From NCBI GenBank assembly GCA_026182355.1, contig JAPFBL010000002.1, positions 2,108,001-2,172,000 of the forward strand: a DNA stretch of 64,000 nt. The letters run 5' to 3'. Under the pieces are notes generated by a model that ran no database searches, was not told where the DNA came from, and was given only the letters and a program-made list of their open reading frames with translations. Below, piece after piece: positions 37,401-52,400 of this stretch; position 1 is the stretch's first letter; every line of letters begins with the position of its first letter. Made by a program: the position numbers and the translations under genes. The DNA comes from Hermatobates lingyangjiaoensis. Taxonomy: Eukaryota; Arthropoda; Insecta; Hemiptera; Hermatobatidae.

Positions 37401-40400
37401 AATATTGATGGAAATATTATTACTCTACAAGATTATTATCTTTTAGGAATTGGATGGAATTAATGGGGAATTGTCAAATAAGAAGCAAGAACTGGAAGAT
37501 AAAAACAATGAAGTTTTGAAATTAGAAGAGTCGAGAAAATTAGAAATTGACGCTGTGAGGGTTCAACTGAATGAAACAATGAAAAGAGCAGAACTGGCAG
37601 AGTCCAAATTGTCGGAACTAAGTAATGTAAACGATCTTCTGCAGGAACAGATCACGGAAATGAACAATAAACTGATGTTGCCAAGCGTTTCATCTGATGA
37701 ATCCACAATTCAGGTACTGTTACTTGCTTTGGAATTTCAGTTGTTGTTTTACTATAAATAAAGTATAGTGATGATGAAAAATATTGATTTCAAGATTTTG
37801 ACAGATTTAAAAGTTAGGAGGTCCGCTCAGTCCATGTGCGATACTTCTTGATGGTATCCCTGTGGGTAGATATGTATCCAAAGGTTGCAATGGCATTACA
37901 GGTCATATCGTTATTAGCACTTAACAAAATGAAATTGGTATTTACTTCTTCATGTGGAAAAGAACCTTCTTCGATTGGTGCAATGAACCCAGTGATTCTT
38001 GACCTGACTAATCTATCAAAGTTGAAGATTAGTCCAACCTTCCATGTTGTCAGTCCAACGAGCTCTTGGTCTACCTCTTGGATGTGTGCCTCGAGAGCAG
38101 AGCTGCCAACTTAGATTAATTAAATCTAGATCTAGATTATTTCTGACCTATTTAGTATAAAACAGCCAGCTAGATTATAGATTCTTTTCTGGATTATTTT
38201 AGTCCTCTCTTTAGATATTTCTAGATTATAATGTGAAATGTAATCATTATATTGAATTTAATACAATCTTATATCAGAATCAATGCCAGTTCAGTATACC
38301 TTTCGGTCTAGTACAGTTCTGATCTAGTTTTACCTCTGGCCAAGGTTGTGACAGTCTTAAATAGGACAGCGGTCATAAGCTTTCGGTCTCTTTTTTCCTC
38401 ACAGCAGTGCCTTGTTATTAAGGAGTTTATTTATAACCGCCCGTATCACACTAACTATGACTTTTTTAACTACTTAGAACATATGAAATATAACTAATTT
38501 ATACAATCAAATATTACACATTATAGGAGTAAATATAATTGTATAGCATGGGCTTAATATAAATAGCAATAAAAACGTACGTATACCTAAAATATTTACA
38601 TTCATTCCAATATTAAGTATCTAAAGCAGTTTAGTTTCTCTTAAAACACTTCCGATGGAATATTAGATGACCATTTTTTGAAGTCATGCACCAATTGATC
38701 TGTTATTAATCTATTTTCTTTGATTAGCCAATCGTGTCCTGTAGTATTTATTGTTTGATTTATTAAAGTTTACTGGTAAGGATCTAATTTTGGACAATCA
38801 TAGATTAAATGGTTCCATGTCTGGTCAGTGAGTCCGTTACATATCCAATTTGAATTTCCAGTAATATTAAACCTCTTCAAGTAATGTCGAGTTCGTCCAT
38901 ATCCGGCCAGTCCCTGGGTCAGACTATAATCTATTTGTAAGTCCATTCTCCTTCCATCTTTCTTCAGTCGCGGATTCCACCAGTTTCTTCTTCAGGTAGG
39001 ATATTGTATAGCTGACGACCATGTCCTCCTCTGTAGCTACTTCTTTTACCATCTCGTTGCCTCCTATCCCTACATGGGCTTGGCCCACTCAATATTGATA
39101 GCTGTTTTCTTATTTGTTCAGCAATAGTCCAGTGAATGTCTCTATTATTTATTGTTTCAATGAATGTTTTACTGTCAGTTTTAGTTAGTGCCTTAATCAA
39201 TTCTATTCCTATACTCCTAAGAGTGGAAAATTGTTGCTCAACTTTGGTTTACTTTTCAATGCTGTAAAAGATATTGGCACGCTTGCATCAAATCAATCAA
39301 GTCACGCTGGTCAAGGAACATTATCAGCAGCTTCAAGCAATTAAGACGATGATGAGTGTTTGCAAAACTCTTCCTTTTTGAACGCAAATTTGTCAAATAT
39401 GTTGAATGTTATTCCATTTAATAATAGATTATTTTTCAGATTATTGAGAAATTTTTTTTAGATTATTATAGATTTTTTTTTTTGATAAGTTAGATTGTTC
39501 TCCTAAAAAACTGTTGGCAGCCCTGCTCGGGAGTGAAACGGAACTCTCACTGTACTAGCCTGTCTGTTAGTGTGACAAATTAGCCATGTGGGAGGGGGGG
39601 GGGACAAAGTTGAAAATTCTGATATTCTGAAACTGGGTCAGAAATCGGTGTAGACCTTTCTTTTCCACCTTTTTAGGAGAGCTGCCGAGTTTTGTATTAG
39701 GACCCGTTCTCGCTCTTAGATCATTCATAAGGCACTATAAGTACAAACTTCTTATGTGTTCTAATCTTGATATCTTTTTATTTTCTACTAACTTACTTCC
39801 TCGTTTGATCATCCTGAGTTTATTAGGAATAATCATTTGAAATAATTGATTAATTAACAATTAGCTGTAATGGAGCATGATAGATGAACTCTTAAGTATA
39901 AAAATCAGTGAACATAATCAACTCCTCTTCTCAAAACTGAAGAAAATAAAGTTAGCAAAACAATAAACATTACAGTTCAAAAATTTTAAAACATAATACG
40001 AACACTAAACAAATATGAACTCTGCTTTTATTTAACAAATTGTGACTTATTCATTACTAATATATGATCAACACATAATATTTTAGAAGTATATGAAACT
40101 TGATTTCCTTCAAAATGTTAATAGGGTTGTTAATTATAATGACAAAATACTCAATAAATGCCTCTTGTGAAATTGTTTCTTTAACAATTTAGGTTAATGA
40201 TATGTATTTTCCTTCAAACGATGAAATTGTAAGGATTAACTTATTTTCTTAAACAGCTTACTGGATTTCCGAACAAGAATGTCAACTTTCCTCCTTGAAC
40301 GTTACCCCGCTCCAATATATACTCGTATTAACTGTGGTCGTTCTATTCAAATAGATTTAATATATAATTTACTTTTGTTTTGAAATATTTTACTACTCCC

Positions 40401-43400
40401 TATGCATGATTGCAAAATTAAAAATCAATTATTTCATAATGTTCCTGTTGCTTCTTTTTGAAGAATTTCAATAAAGGCATCTTCTGATGACTCAAAAATG
40501 TCGTTTACATATAGTTTCCTATAACTAATATTTTTAATATGTACCAAACTGTTACCTACATTTGAATTTTAAAGTCTCTTTCTTCATGAAATGGATGATT
40601 TTATTATTTTATCAGTGAATCCTTTTAATCAGAGGTAGATCTTATTCATTTGAAGTGAAAATGCTTTTTCCAAAGCCTAGTTGGATATTTTAGGTATACT
40701 TTTCCTTTTAGTTTCTGGTGCGTAGTCTTAACAATATGATTTTTACCGAACTAATTTTCACTACTACATGGTAAACGAATTCTTTTACTTTATTAGTTCA
40801 AAATTATAGCTAAATGAATATAAATCGAAAAAATTAATTTTGATATCCAATAGTTTGAAAGCACATTTATTACTTATTGATGTGAATAACATTAGGTTGT
40901 ACATTACAATATCTATTTAATGCTGAACAAGTACGGTATGATTATTTTTTCGGAGAATGGAATAAAAACTAACCATGAGTTCAATATCTTCAGGTGAAAG
41001 AGTTGGCTGAAGTATCTGAGCCTAAACCTGACAAATTGATAGAAATTTTGCAATTCGCTAGAAAAGAGAAAAGTGCAGCCTTAACTCTGGCAGACTCAAT
41101 GAAGACTGAAAAACTGCATCTAGAGGCAGAAGTAAGTAAAGTCAACTTACTTGATTTGAATTGAACATTCTTGAATTTTGTGTTTTGATAGATTGATATT
41201 TATGTCAAGCCCTCCTAACTTCAAGGTACTGTAATGTAAATTTCTGCTCCAGATTGATGTTCTAAAGATTCAGTTGGAAGAAGTGAAGAAATGCCTGAAA
41301 GAAGAAAGAAGCAGAACGGATTCTCCTTCTATAGCAGCCAACAAACATGCTCAACTTCTTCATCAGGTGATCTACATTACTTGATCTTATTCAAAATAAG
41401 ACCTAACAAGAAATGTGATCTGAAGTTAGGCTCTTATGTAACCTTTTAATTAGGAAGTAGATTAGTTTTTCAACTGTTATTGTATTTCAGGTTGAAATAG
41501 TAAACGAGCTGAGCGAGAGTAATAGAGCTCTAAACGAGGAAGTGAACAATTTGAAGCAACAATTGAAACTGGCTGAGGGCCATGTTCGTCGAGTCGAAGA
41601 AGAGGTCGTATCTCCAGCCAAAATGCGGGCGTCAGAACTCACTGATCGCTTAGAGTTTCTCCAAGCTGAAAACACTAGTCTCAAGCAGCAAACCTCCAGG
41701 TTTGTCCTTGGACGCATTGACATTCTTTTTTGGCATTCATTGAATTACTTTATGTACTATATATATTCCGGTGCTGTTCTTAGGGTCCGAAACACTTTGT
41801 TGACGAAGATAAATAAGAGTCGTTTTATTATTATAAAAAAGTACATTGTTATCCAAGTTACTACAAAATACCTTTTTCTGTAAAACTGTGTTGATCAAGA
41901 TAGAGAGAGCCAATACGAAATATAGGCTGCCATCTACATTTTTTAAAAACTTTTTTTTTTAATTAAACCAGTTTATTATAAATAAACATTTATGAAGCAT
42001 AAAATATAAGAAAATAAATAATTCATTTGCCATGTCATTCACAAAACATTTCTCTAATAATATCTGCCACTTTTTTTTACTAATAAACATTCGACCTGCG
42101 GAAATATATATGTTCCGGTACTGTTCTTAGGGTCCGAAACACTTTGTTGACGAAGATCAAGAAGAATCGTTTTGTTATTATATAAAAATAAATTATTATC
42201 CATTCAGTTTAACACCCTCCTATATAATTCGGCACGTAAGTTCCTATAACACACCTGTTTACATAAAAAATGTCTTGAGCGAAAAAAAATATCCGAATTG
42301 AAATGCGGAGCTTTGTTCTGCATTTTTTGAAAACTTTTTTTTTAATTAAACAATTTTTTATTATAAAATAAACATAGTATAAAACGAAAAAAGTAGCTAA
42401 AGAAATAATTTCTTTTGGCATTTCGTTCATGAATCACCTCTGTCATTGTTTACAGTAGTAAATATTGTACCTCTTCAGTATACATATTAACAAAACCTTG
42501 ATGTTTTGTTCAAATATTTCTTAAGTCTCAATACTCAGTATTCAAGAAAGTTTTTGTAATGCAAGTAGTGTTTTTCGTATTCTATATTTCGTGTATAAAA
42601 ATAGATAGTTATAGTTCACATACCCTATACTATAGTTGTTAGTTTCTTACTACCAGTCTTAATTCCTTTTGTCTTTAATCGTGTTTTATGGCGAACTTTG
42701 TTGACGAAGATAAATAAGAGTCGTTTTATTATTATAAAAAAGGTACATTGTTATCCAAGTTCCTACGAAGTACCTTTTTCTGTAAAACTATGTTAATCAA
42801 GATAGAGAGAGCCAATACGAAATATTGTCTACATCTCAGTATTTAATAGAATAAGTTCTTTTGTTAGTAAACCATGTCTCGTATTATGAAATAAACATAT
42901 TTGACAGCATAAAATTAAGTAAATAAATGAGTGACCTCATGCACAAAATGTTCTTCACAAAAATGACAAATCTAGATATTGGCCAGGATTCAGATCTCAT
43001 TTCTTGAGAGCTGACGAAAAAAAGTTTTTACCCCTGACCTCAGACTCTGTAAGATCGTGTACATACATTAATTATGTATGTGTTTTGATATAAAAATAAA
43101 ACTTGTGTCCACTGTTATTAGGAGGGGCTTAGGTTTTCTTTACGGTTACCGTGTTAGAATTGAATATTCTGACATTCTACTAATGTTTCCGTTATTTCTT
43201 TATAGTTTAGATTGAGGTCTGTTGAAAGCTACTGAATTCTAAGGTGGGTTACCTGTATATCCACTGGGAATTTAGTTATAGGAATGAGCATTTTAATGCC
43301 AACTGTTTTTAGTTGTGTTTCCGAACTCAGGTAGCGGTGGACTGTCAAAACTAATTGAGTGTTTGGAGATACAGAAAATTGTCATTCAAAAATAATTTTG

Positions 43401-46400
43401 GGCCGAAACCACAAAACTTTGCTATGCCTTACATATTTACCAGCATTTTATATATTTGCCTCCTCCTCTGAAGTATGGTATAGTTATATTGAGAAGAATG
43501 ATGCTAATAAAGATTAAGGTCATTATCTATTGTAAATGATAATTCATTCTTTTTTAATCAAAGTGATGATGGAATGATTTCTTAAGTTATAATTATTACT
43601 AAAATAACTTAGTTATTGGCATGCTTATGACATAGGTGGCAATCAAGATGTGACCAATTAGTAGAGAAGTGTAACAAAGCAACTGAAGAGGACTTGAAAG
43701 TACTAGCCACAGAGAAGGAAGCCCTCACGAAGCAATTGGATGTAGAGAAAGAAAAAGCTATTAGCATCAAAACCAGTCTCGAACGCAAGGTACTATTTAG
43801 CATGAAAATATCTCAAAATACTTCATTAATATATCTATTTAAGATTCATTAGAAATCGAGAAGACGATCCAAACTAGGTACAATAAAAGTTGTAAAATCG
43901 ATGAAGAGTAATACACAGAGTTAAGGAAATACACAAACTCAAATTTTCAGAGGAATCCATCTTCAGGAAAAAATGAGAGAAGGAGACCAAGTAAACCACT
44001 TGTCCTTCCATCTACAACGAGCTTGGTCCCCTTCTCTCTTTCTCCTGAAGATGGATTGCCCGAAGATTTGAGTTTGTAAGTTCGTTCCTTTACTCTGTGT
44101 GTTGCTCTTCTTCGATTTTTGAACTCGTATATCTTTTAAGAATCAACTTCTTTAAACATAATGTCATAGTTAACGCATTTGGTTCTTAGCCAACTAGCTA
44201 ACTAATGAGCTAAATTAAGATAATTTGCCAAGTTTAGACTGAAAAAAAGAGACAAGATCTGACTGATAACGACACTATTTACTAAACTGGCAAAACTTCG
44301 TTGAAAGAAATGATGACAGTAATTTAGAGATTTAATAAAATACAATCTTTCAGTTACCCTGATTTCGATGTTGACTAACAATAGGTGAATGTTTTTTTTT
44401 TGTCCTTTGTTCCATATTTTAAACCCATCCATTTAAACTTATGGTGGCAGATTTTGGAAATGAATGTTTAGTAGTGCTGCAATTATAAATATAAAATGTA
44501 TGTAGTGCTGTGACTAAGTGACGATTGATGCACTTGGAAGAAATTAATTTTTAAGTTAGTACCTTCCTTTACGCTATGGATTTGCGAAAGCCTAACAGTA
44601 TGAGAAACACAATAACCCAAAAATTGTTGATTATTAAAATGTTGAAATGTGAAGAAAGTAACGAATACACTCGATGCTTTTGATCACAAGAATCAATATG
44701 TCTCCAGCAAGCTTCTCCCCTCCTCAAAATCTCTTTTTGTACTGCCAAACTCATATGTGTCTGTATGTGTTGTACCTACTATACATGTGTGTCCCAATAA
44801 AGTGTGTGTCTGTCTGTGTGTCCTGCTGTGTGCATGTGTACCCTGTGAGTGAGTGAAAATGTCTACGGATACACCAAATATATTGAAGTCTCACATAAGT
44901 TCAATGAAACGGATATCCCAAGCTTGGCTCCAAATTGATACTTGTATGTTGTGTGTATGTGCGTGTCTGTGTGTACGTGTGTGTGTGTGTAAAAGTGTGT
45001 GTCCACACAATTTTCCCAATTACATGTTTCTTCTTAATTCAGGTCTTGTTCTTGATATTTACCCATGATATTGAAGATGTCGACGGATACACCTTTTGAA
45101 TTGTCCACTTAAGGTTCAATAAGTTGATATAACTGTTCTGCAATAGTGTGATAAACTTTGTATGTGTAATGTATGTGTGCGTGTGTGTGTGCATGTGAGT
45201 GTGTGAAATTAAACCAATACATGTTTCGTATAGAATATTAAATCATACATAGTAGTCATATTAGATTCAGAATCATGAGAATGTCTACAGAAGAATATCT
45301 CTTTTGAGAATAAGAAGTACCACTAAGTTCAATAAATGAGTACTACAGTTTACAACTTGTGATACTTTGATAATGTCCACTACCGTGTGTATAATGTGTG
45401 TAAATGAAAGTGTGTGTACCGTGTGTCCCCGTAGATGTGTGTGTGTGTGTGTGTGTCTGTATGAACCAAAATGTTTCAATCACCAAATAATATTGAAGTC
45501 TCTATCATCCCTGAGATGGAACCCCAAGCTTGGCTCCAACAAAATTGTTTTTATTCTCTGTGGTACTTTTGGTTAAAAATTTGTCCACACAATTTATAGC
45601 ACTGATAATGTGCTTCACTAAATATCAAGGAACCTTGCTTCTTGCAATATTTTACATTATTATTATAAGATGCTTATAATGCCCACAGTTAATTGTCCCT
45701 TGGGTTCAAAAGTTGCAAACATACTGTAATAGTAGATAGAACACTCATTTAGGAGAATTTAAACTGTAATTCATTAAGTACTTAGCATTAATGTTGGCAA
45801 AATTAGAGCAAAAGACGTGATAAAATACGTTAAAATATACATAGTAGTGATATAGATTCAGAATCATGAGAAACCAGAGAAGAATATCTGTTTTGAGAAT
45901 AAGAAGTACCAAAAGCATCAATAGCACTACAGTGATACAACTTGTGATACCCTGATAATCCACTACCGTTTATAATTGGTAAATGAAAGTTGTGTACCGT
46001 TTCCCTCTAGATTGTTTATTTTTGTCTTATAACGAGATATATTTCAATGGAAATATATAACAAAATTAAATTCATTGGAGAAGTGTTTGTTTCTTTGTTT
46101 ACAAAGTCCACATTTATAGCACTGAAGTGTGCTTCACTCAATCTCAATATCAAGGAACCTGCCAGACGCAATTTTTACATTATTATTATAAAGCTTATAA
46201 TGCCCACAGTAGTGCTTGCGGGTTCAGGCAAACATACTAATCCAGCTAGAACACTCATTAGGAGCACTAAACTGTAATTCATTAAGTACTCTGTTTAAAT
46301 TTGGCAAAATTAGAGCATTCAGTGATACAATACGTTAAATATATAGTTTTTTTTTTTGTTTTTGAATATATCAGTATTTAGTAGGCAATTGAAACAGTTT

Positions 46401-49400
46401 GGTCTGATGGACTCTAGTTGGGAACACAAAAATCACAATATATTGCTGATGAATATATATTTAATCTACACGTCATTTGTTTGACTTGTTATATAAATCA
46501 TTTAAATTCTGTACTTCAACAGATAGAAGAGCTGACAGAAGAAATTGCAGTGATTAAAACTAATAAGGAAACTCTAGAAACGAATTTGAAGGAAACAAAG
46601 TCACAGCTGGAAAGTTCCAAAAATTTGAGCGATCAAACTTCTAAAGAGCTGTCTCAGGCACAACTCAAAAACAACGAGCTTTCTTTCCAGATTGATGACA
46701 TCAAAAGTAAAGAACTTCAGGTTAGTGTGTCATAAGCATCTTTGATTATGAGTATAATATTAAGTATTAATTTAATATGTAATGGAATATTACTGGAAAA
46801 AGTAGTTTTCATATCTATTGGGAACATAAATTCGCAATATATTGTGATGCAATATTTTAATTATCTTTGTTTGACTGTTATATAAATTATTTAGAATTTT
46901 CTTGTCTTAAAAAGTGAGTAAATGAAGTATATAAAATATCAAAAAGTTTTATTTTCCTTTGAGGAGAGTAATGAACGTCTGAACCACAGTAAAAAGTCAG
47001 AAAAATGACTAAGGTCTTTCAACCAAAACAAGGAGTCTCCGTCAGAGTTAAACTGATACTAACGAAGACCGCTTCTTTATGTTTGAAAGATCTTACTCAT
47101 TTTTTAGATATAATCTTTCCACGGATGCATTTAGACGTTGGACTTGACAAAGTCTTATTGAACTATAGTGTAACTTCACTCTGGTCCTTTTTTAATCCAC
47201 AAATACATAGATAAATTATGGTTATCCCATAATAAAATTGTAAATGTATCTCAACTGCAGCCAGTAGTCTGTACTAATGTCAACTGTTGCGTACTAACAT
47301 GCTGCATTTAGAGCACAGGCGTATCTAGTTTGCGGAATCTTGATTTACGTAACCTCGTCTTTACGATTTGTAAATTGTTAATAGATATAATCTTTCCACG
47401 GATGCATTTCTTGTTAAAAGTTTATTGATGTATAGTGTAACTTCACTCTGGTCTTAAACGGAAATAATTTTTGCCTACCACATACAGAAAATTACAACTA
47501 ATGGGAGCCTTATTCGGGCTGTGGTTGTTCGAAGAATGATGTTACCTTTGTATGGTGTGCTGCCTTGCTTCTTCGGTGGTTTTTTGTGACCGGTGTATCT
47601 AGTTTGTTCTAAAAGTTGGTAGCAGACAGACCGGTGGTGACTGGTATTTGAAGATTACACAGCTCTATGGCTGTCTCCTCCTCTAGTTCCACTTTCTTTA
47701 CATTCTCCTTTCAACTAAGTTAAACATATTTAACACTTGGTGAAATAAACTGAAAATGGTGGAGAGTGAAGATTGTGAGTTTGATGTTGCGATAAAGAAA
47801 GGTGATAAATGTGCAAAAATGAAAAAAAAAATAAGTTGATTGAAGTAGGGAATATTGAAATTTTTTGTTTGTTTGGCATAAAACTGTAACAAATCAAAAA
47901 TAATTTTCTAAAAAATGAAACTTTATAGAATATACTGTTTGTCCTATCTGAACTCAATTCTGACCTAACTCAGAATTAAATAGGCCATCCTTTACCACAT
48001 TCCTAAGGTATAAAAATAAAATAAAAAGGAAGGATATCATAATTATATATTATTTCTTAATCAGCCGACATCAAAAAGTGTAAAGCGGTTAAACAGTTAA
48101 CAAAGAAAAATATAAGTCCACCTAAATTACGAATAGGAGTTCTAGACTGTAAAGAATTAATAGATAGAAACCCTGTCTTCGTAGATAGAAACTGAATTAA
48201 ACAAGAAAAAAAACTATGCTGAAATGATGTAAGTTCGTAATGAAACATATGCCTAGGTTAGTTCTTCGCAGAATATCTCAGGATGTAAAATGTGGGACAT
48301 ATAATTAATTACCAAAATCAAATAATGTTTGGACAGGGTAGATCTGGAAACGTAAATTTACCTACGTCGTACACTTGGTTAATAAAGTTAGGCATAGCAT
48401 GCGTGATACATTTTTGAACCATAAAATTAAATTACTGAGGGATATTTAGTACTGTGTATTTTATAATGGATTGCTATGATGCTTAAATTGTCAAAATCTC
48501 AACCATACTGCAAAATATTAAACAGGTAAGTTAACTTGTCATTGCTGTCTACTAGAATGTTTCGAGTATTATTGAATGTAACGAGTATCCCGTTTTGAAT
48601 TTTACTGTGGTGAGCACGCATTAATTCCATTAGTTACAATAAGCATTAAAAATAAAAAGATAAAAAAGGTGGTCTGAAATAGGTAATTGCTTATAATCAC
48701 ATATTGTAGACGAACATTTGATTAAAGAAAGAATTTCTCAATACTAGAGAAGAAAGGAAACAAGAGTTCGTGCCCAGGTGAAATAAATGTCAGCTACGGG
48801 AAAGTTTGAACAGGAAATATTGATATGTATAAATACTGAAGTACTTATTTCATTAGATGTACAAGGCGCATTCCATGTTGCTTGGAGCCCAGGCATTTTA
48901 AATAAATTGCGGTTGTTTAAATGCCCTAGAAATCCTTACAAGTTACCTCAAATAACTTTTTTAGTGAATTAGCAACTCTACAATCAGGAGATATCAAATG
49001 AAGAAAAACTATTTGAAAAAGTTTTTTTCAAAACCTGCGACCAGGGTTCCAGGTACTTGTTTCTGGAATGTGTTATATTGTTTCTGAAAAAGGAGTACCT
49101 AACCTGTGTCTGTCCTTTGGCATTACTGATGATTTTCTCAAACTGATAAAGGGAAGAAAATGGAAATGTAAATTAGGTGAAATTAGCAGTGTCATGATAA
49201 GGTTTTACTCTATATTATGTACAAAACAGTAAACAATGCTATTATTAATTTTTATATAAAGAAATAGTAATAGAAATGGTTGGTGAAGTAAAATATTTAG
49301 GCGTTATGATCAGTAGGAAATTTAAATAGAATGCTCAGATTGACCATATTATGCAGTAACTAGTTAGTGAAATAATATCAGGAATGTAATCTAAATCACT

Positions 49401-52400
49401 AAGATTCACCACGAAGGAACTGTCATGACAATTGATCATATCGCTTGTTTGGAAAAAAGTTTTATAAAAATTAAAAATATGAAAAGCTTATGTCAGGTTC
49501 AACGAGGCATGTAGCTAATAGAATCACCAGATCAATAAAGAACGGCTTCATACGAATCAGGTTGTGTTATAGCTGATAGTCCAAAAAATTTACAAATTCA
49601 AGAGCAAGTTAACTTGCATCGTCTAACTAAATCTATTTCAATTACCTTGGATTTATCTTTCAAATAATGCGATGTTCCAACCAAGTAATCATACCAGTTA
49701 CATTATTGATGGAAATAATACTGGTGAATGTGTTTGCTCGAATTGTACAGTGGATTAAATAAAACCAAGTATGGAAGGTGAGTTCTGAACATGTGGATAT
49801 TGTTAATTTAATTAGGGAGAGTCCAAAATACTTTCATGATTGATACCAGTGGCAGTCTAATAATCTAATACTAAATCAGTAAAATTTGGAAAACCGCAGT
49901 AAAAAATATAACTGAAAGTAAACCTTGTGATCGTAAAGTTGATTTTCCGAGGTTCCACTAAATTTGTAAAACTATTTCTATTTCCTTAGAGTTTTGGTTG
50001 AAGGAAAATCGAGAATGTGTATTTTGTATGAACAGTTTTGTTTAATGTTACTTGACAGTATTTTGAAATAAAAGACTTACTTATTAATTCAAAATAGCAT
50101 TCAAGACATTATTTGTTTCCAGATTAGGCAAATTGCCAAAAAATACAAAACCCAGTTCATGGATCTGTCAGCTCGTATGCTTCAAGAGTCCAAGGAGAGT
50201 TCGGTAGAGGTAGATGGTGCACCAGCAGCTTCAACATCTACAAAAAAAGATGCCTCGACTTCCACATCGACTCCAACAGGACAAAATCAAAGAACTTAAT
50301 GACCAAGGTGAGTGGAGCTGTTAAAAAACCAAAGCTGTACGACTAGTCATATTATAGAACTAGTACCGTGAAACCTCCTGATACACATGTTTTTTTTTAA
50401 TTTTAATTATTTCTTTAATCAGGATACACATTTTTTTACTCACGTCTTTCCTGATGACGTCAATACAAAGTTTCATTTCTTTGAATTTGAATTATCAGTT
50501 GTTTTTTTATCATTACCTTATAGAAAATAATGAAGTATTAAAGCACAGAATCCTATACTTAACCGTTTTTAACAAATTGAATTTAGAGTGAAATATTCCT
50601 TCAAATATCATATTTCAAATTAATGATGATATCTTAAAATTCTCTCTGATGTTCGTAATTTATTATTTTTTTTTAAGCCATAGTTAATTCTCCACATACC
50701 AGTTTCGGCGATTTTACATGTTCGTTGTATATTTCTGGAGGATTTCGTTAAAATTATAACAAAAACTCTATATTATTTATAGTCTAGTATACTAAACATT
50801 TATAGTATAATCTTAAAGATGTTAGAGTATAAAATTGTAGTATATCATTAATTAATGATATACTACAATTTTATACTCTAACATGTAAATTATTAATGAT
50901 GTTTGTTCGAGACTCATAATGCATAATTGGTGTTAACAGCTAACAAGTGTTCGTGCTGAGCTAGAAGACACAAAGAAGGAAAATATAAGTCTGCAGGGCA
51001 GCAAAATGAAAGAAATAAGGTTTAGGAACTTACTCAAGTTCTTGAGAAATAAACTGGATCAATTGAAAGAAGAAAACGACTCTCTCAGGAAGGAAATTGG
51101 AGAGGGGAATCGACTAGATCCCAAGGTAAGGAGACAACATGAATAAGTAATTCTAATAAGTGCAAATGTTCTATGGATTATAGTACAGTATTGTTATTAC
51201 TCTTTGAGAATTGCACTAACCCTGTTATAAATTATAATAATGATATGTTTGAGTTAATAGAATCAATATAAGGAAGTAAACCAATAGTTTACTGCTGTAT
51301 CTGCACAGTGGTCCAGATCTTGTCCCCTACAGATCCAACCAGAGATATAGAAATTATTATTCTAACATTTGTTTAATTGTGCTCAATTTTTCTATTTGTT
51401 TTTTTAATGAAGTTAATATATACGTTTTGTTAGAAATTATTTATTTCAATGCATTATACCATTTTAATAAGAATTCTTGAATTAATCATTAAAACACATC
51501 CTAATTATAGGGTTACAATTACGGAATTGTACAGATACTTTAAAATTTATGGTTTAGTTGTTACATAATTTTTATAATACATTTAAAATGTTTGTGTAAT
51601 TTATTTAATGATTATTTAATTTAAAAAAGAGAAAGAACTGATTTCACACACTGTTATAATTTAGCACCGTTTCGCAATCAGTCCAAAATACTTTCATGAT
51701 TGATACCAGTAGCAGTATAATAATCTAATACTAAATCAGTAAAATTTGGAAAACCGCAATAAAAAATATAACAGAAAGTACTAAAAGATTAAACAATTTG
51801 GAGGATATAATTTGGAAGTATTGTGGTGATGATTAATAGTATTCTGGTCACCAGAGCTAATTGTAAACCTTGTGGTCGTAAAGTAAGGCGTCTAGATTTT
51901 CTCGAGGCTCCACTAAATTTTTAAAACTTATTTCTATTTCAATAGAGTTTTTGGTTGAAGGAAGATCGGTAGTGTAGTATTTGTTATGAACAGTTTCGTT
52001 TATTTAGATATTACTGAACAGTATCTTGAAATAAAAGACTACTTACATAATTCTATACTAATAAATTATAACATTTTTGCGTATTTTATTTAATGATTAT
52101 TTAATTTAAAAAAGTGAATCACACACTGTTATAATTTGGCACCCTTCGCAATCATTTTTATTTTAAGTGGCCGGATAAGTGGGTAGATATAGAAATAAGT
52201 TAGGTCATATTCATCTCTTTTTCTTAATAATTTGATTTCTTGTCCTGGTGGGTCGTATCTTTTTTTAAATGTATGTTAGTCTCAAATGAAAAATGTTGTT
52301 CCTAAAGGAAGTTTAAAATTTGAGAAAGAAACTAAAAACTTGCAATCACATATAATTACTGTTCCAAGCATTCATTACAACCGTCATGAGAAATTGATTT

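Noticed and set aside
44649..45576. Several 60-70 codon frames rich in Cys and Val
   Set aside because: They are translations of (TG)n microsatellites.
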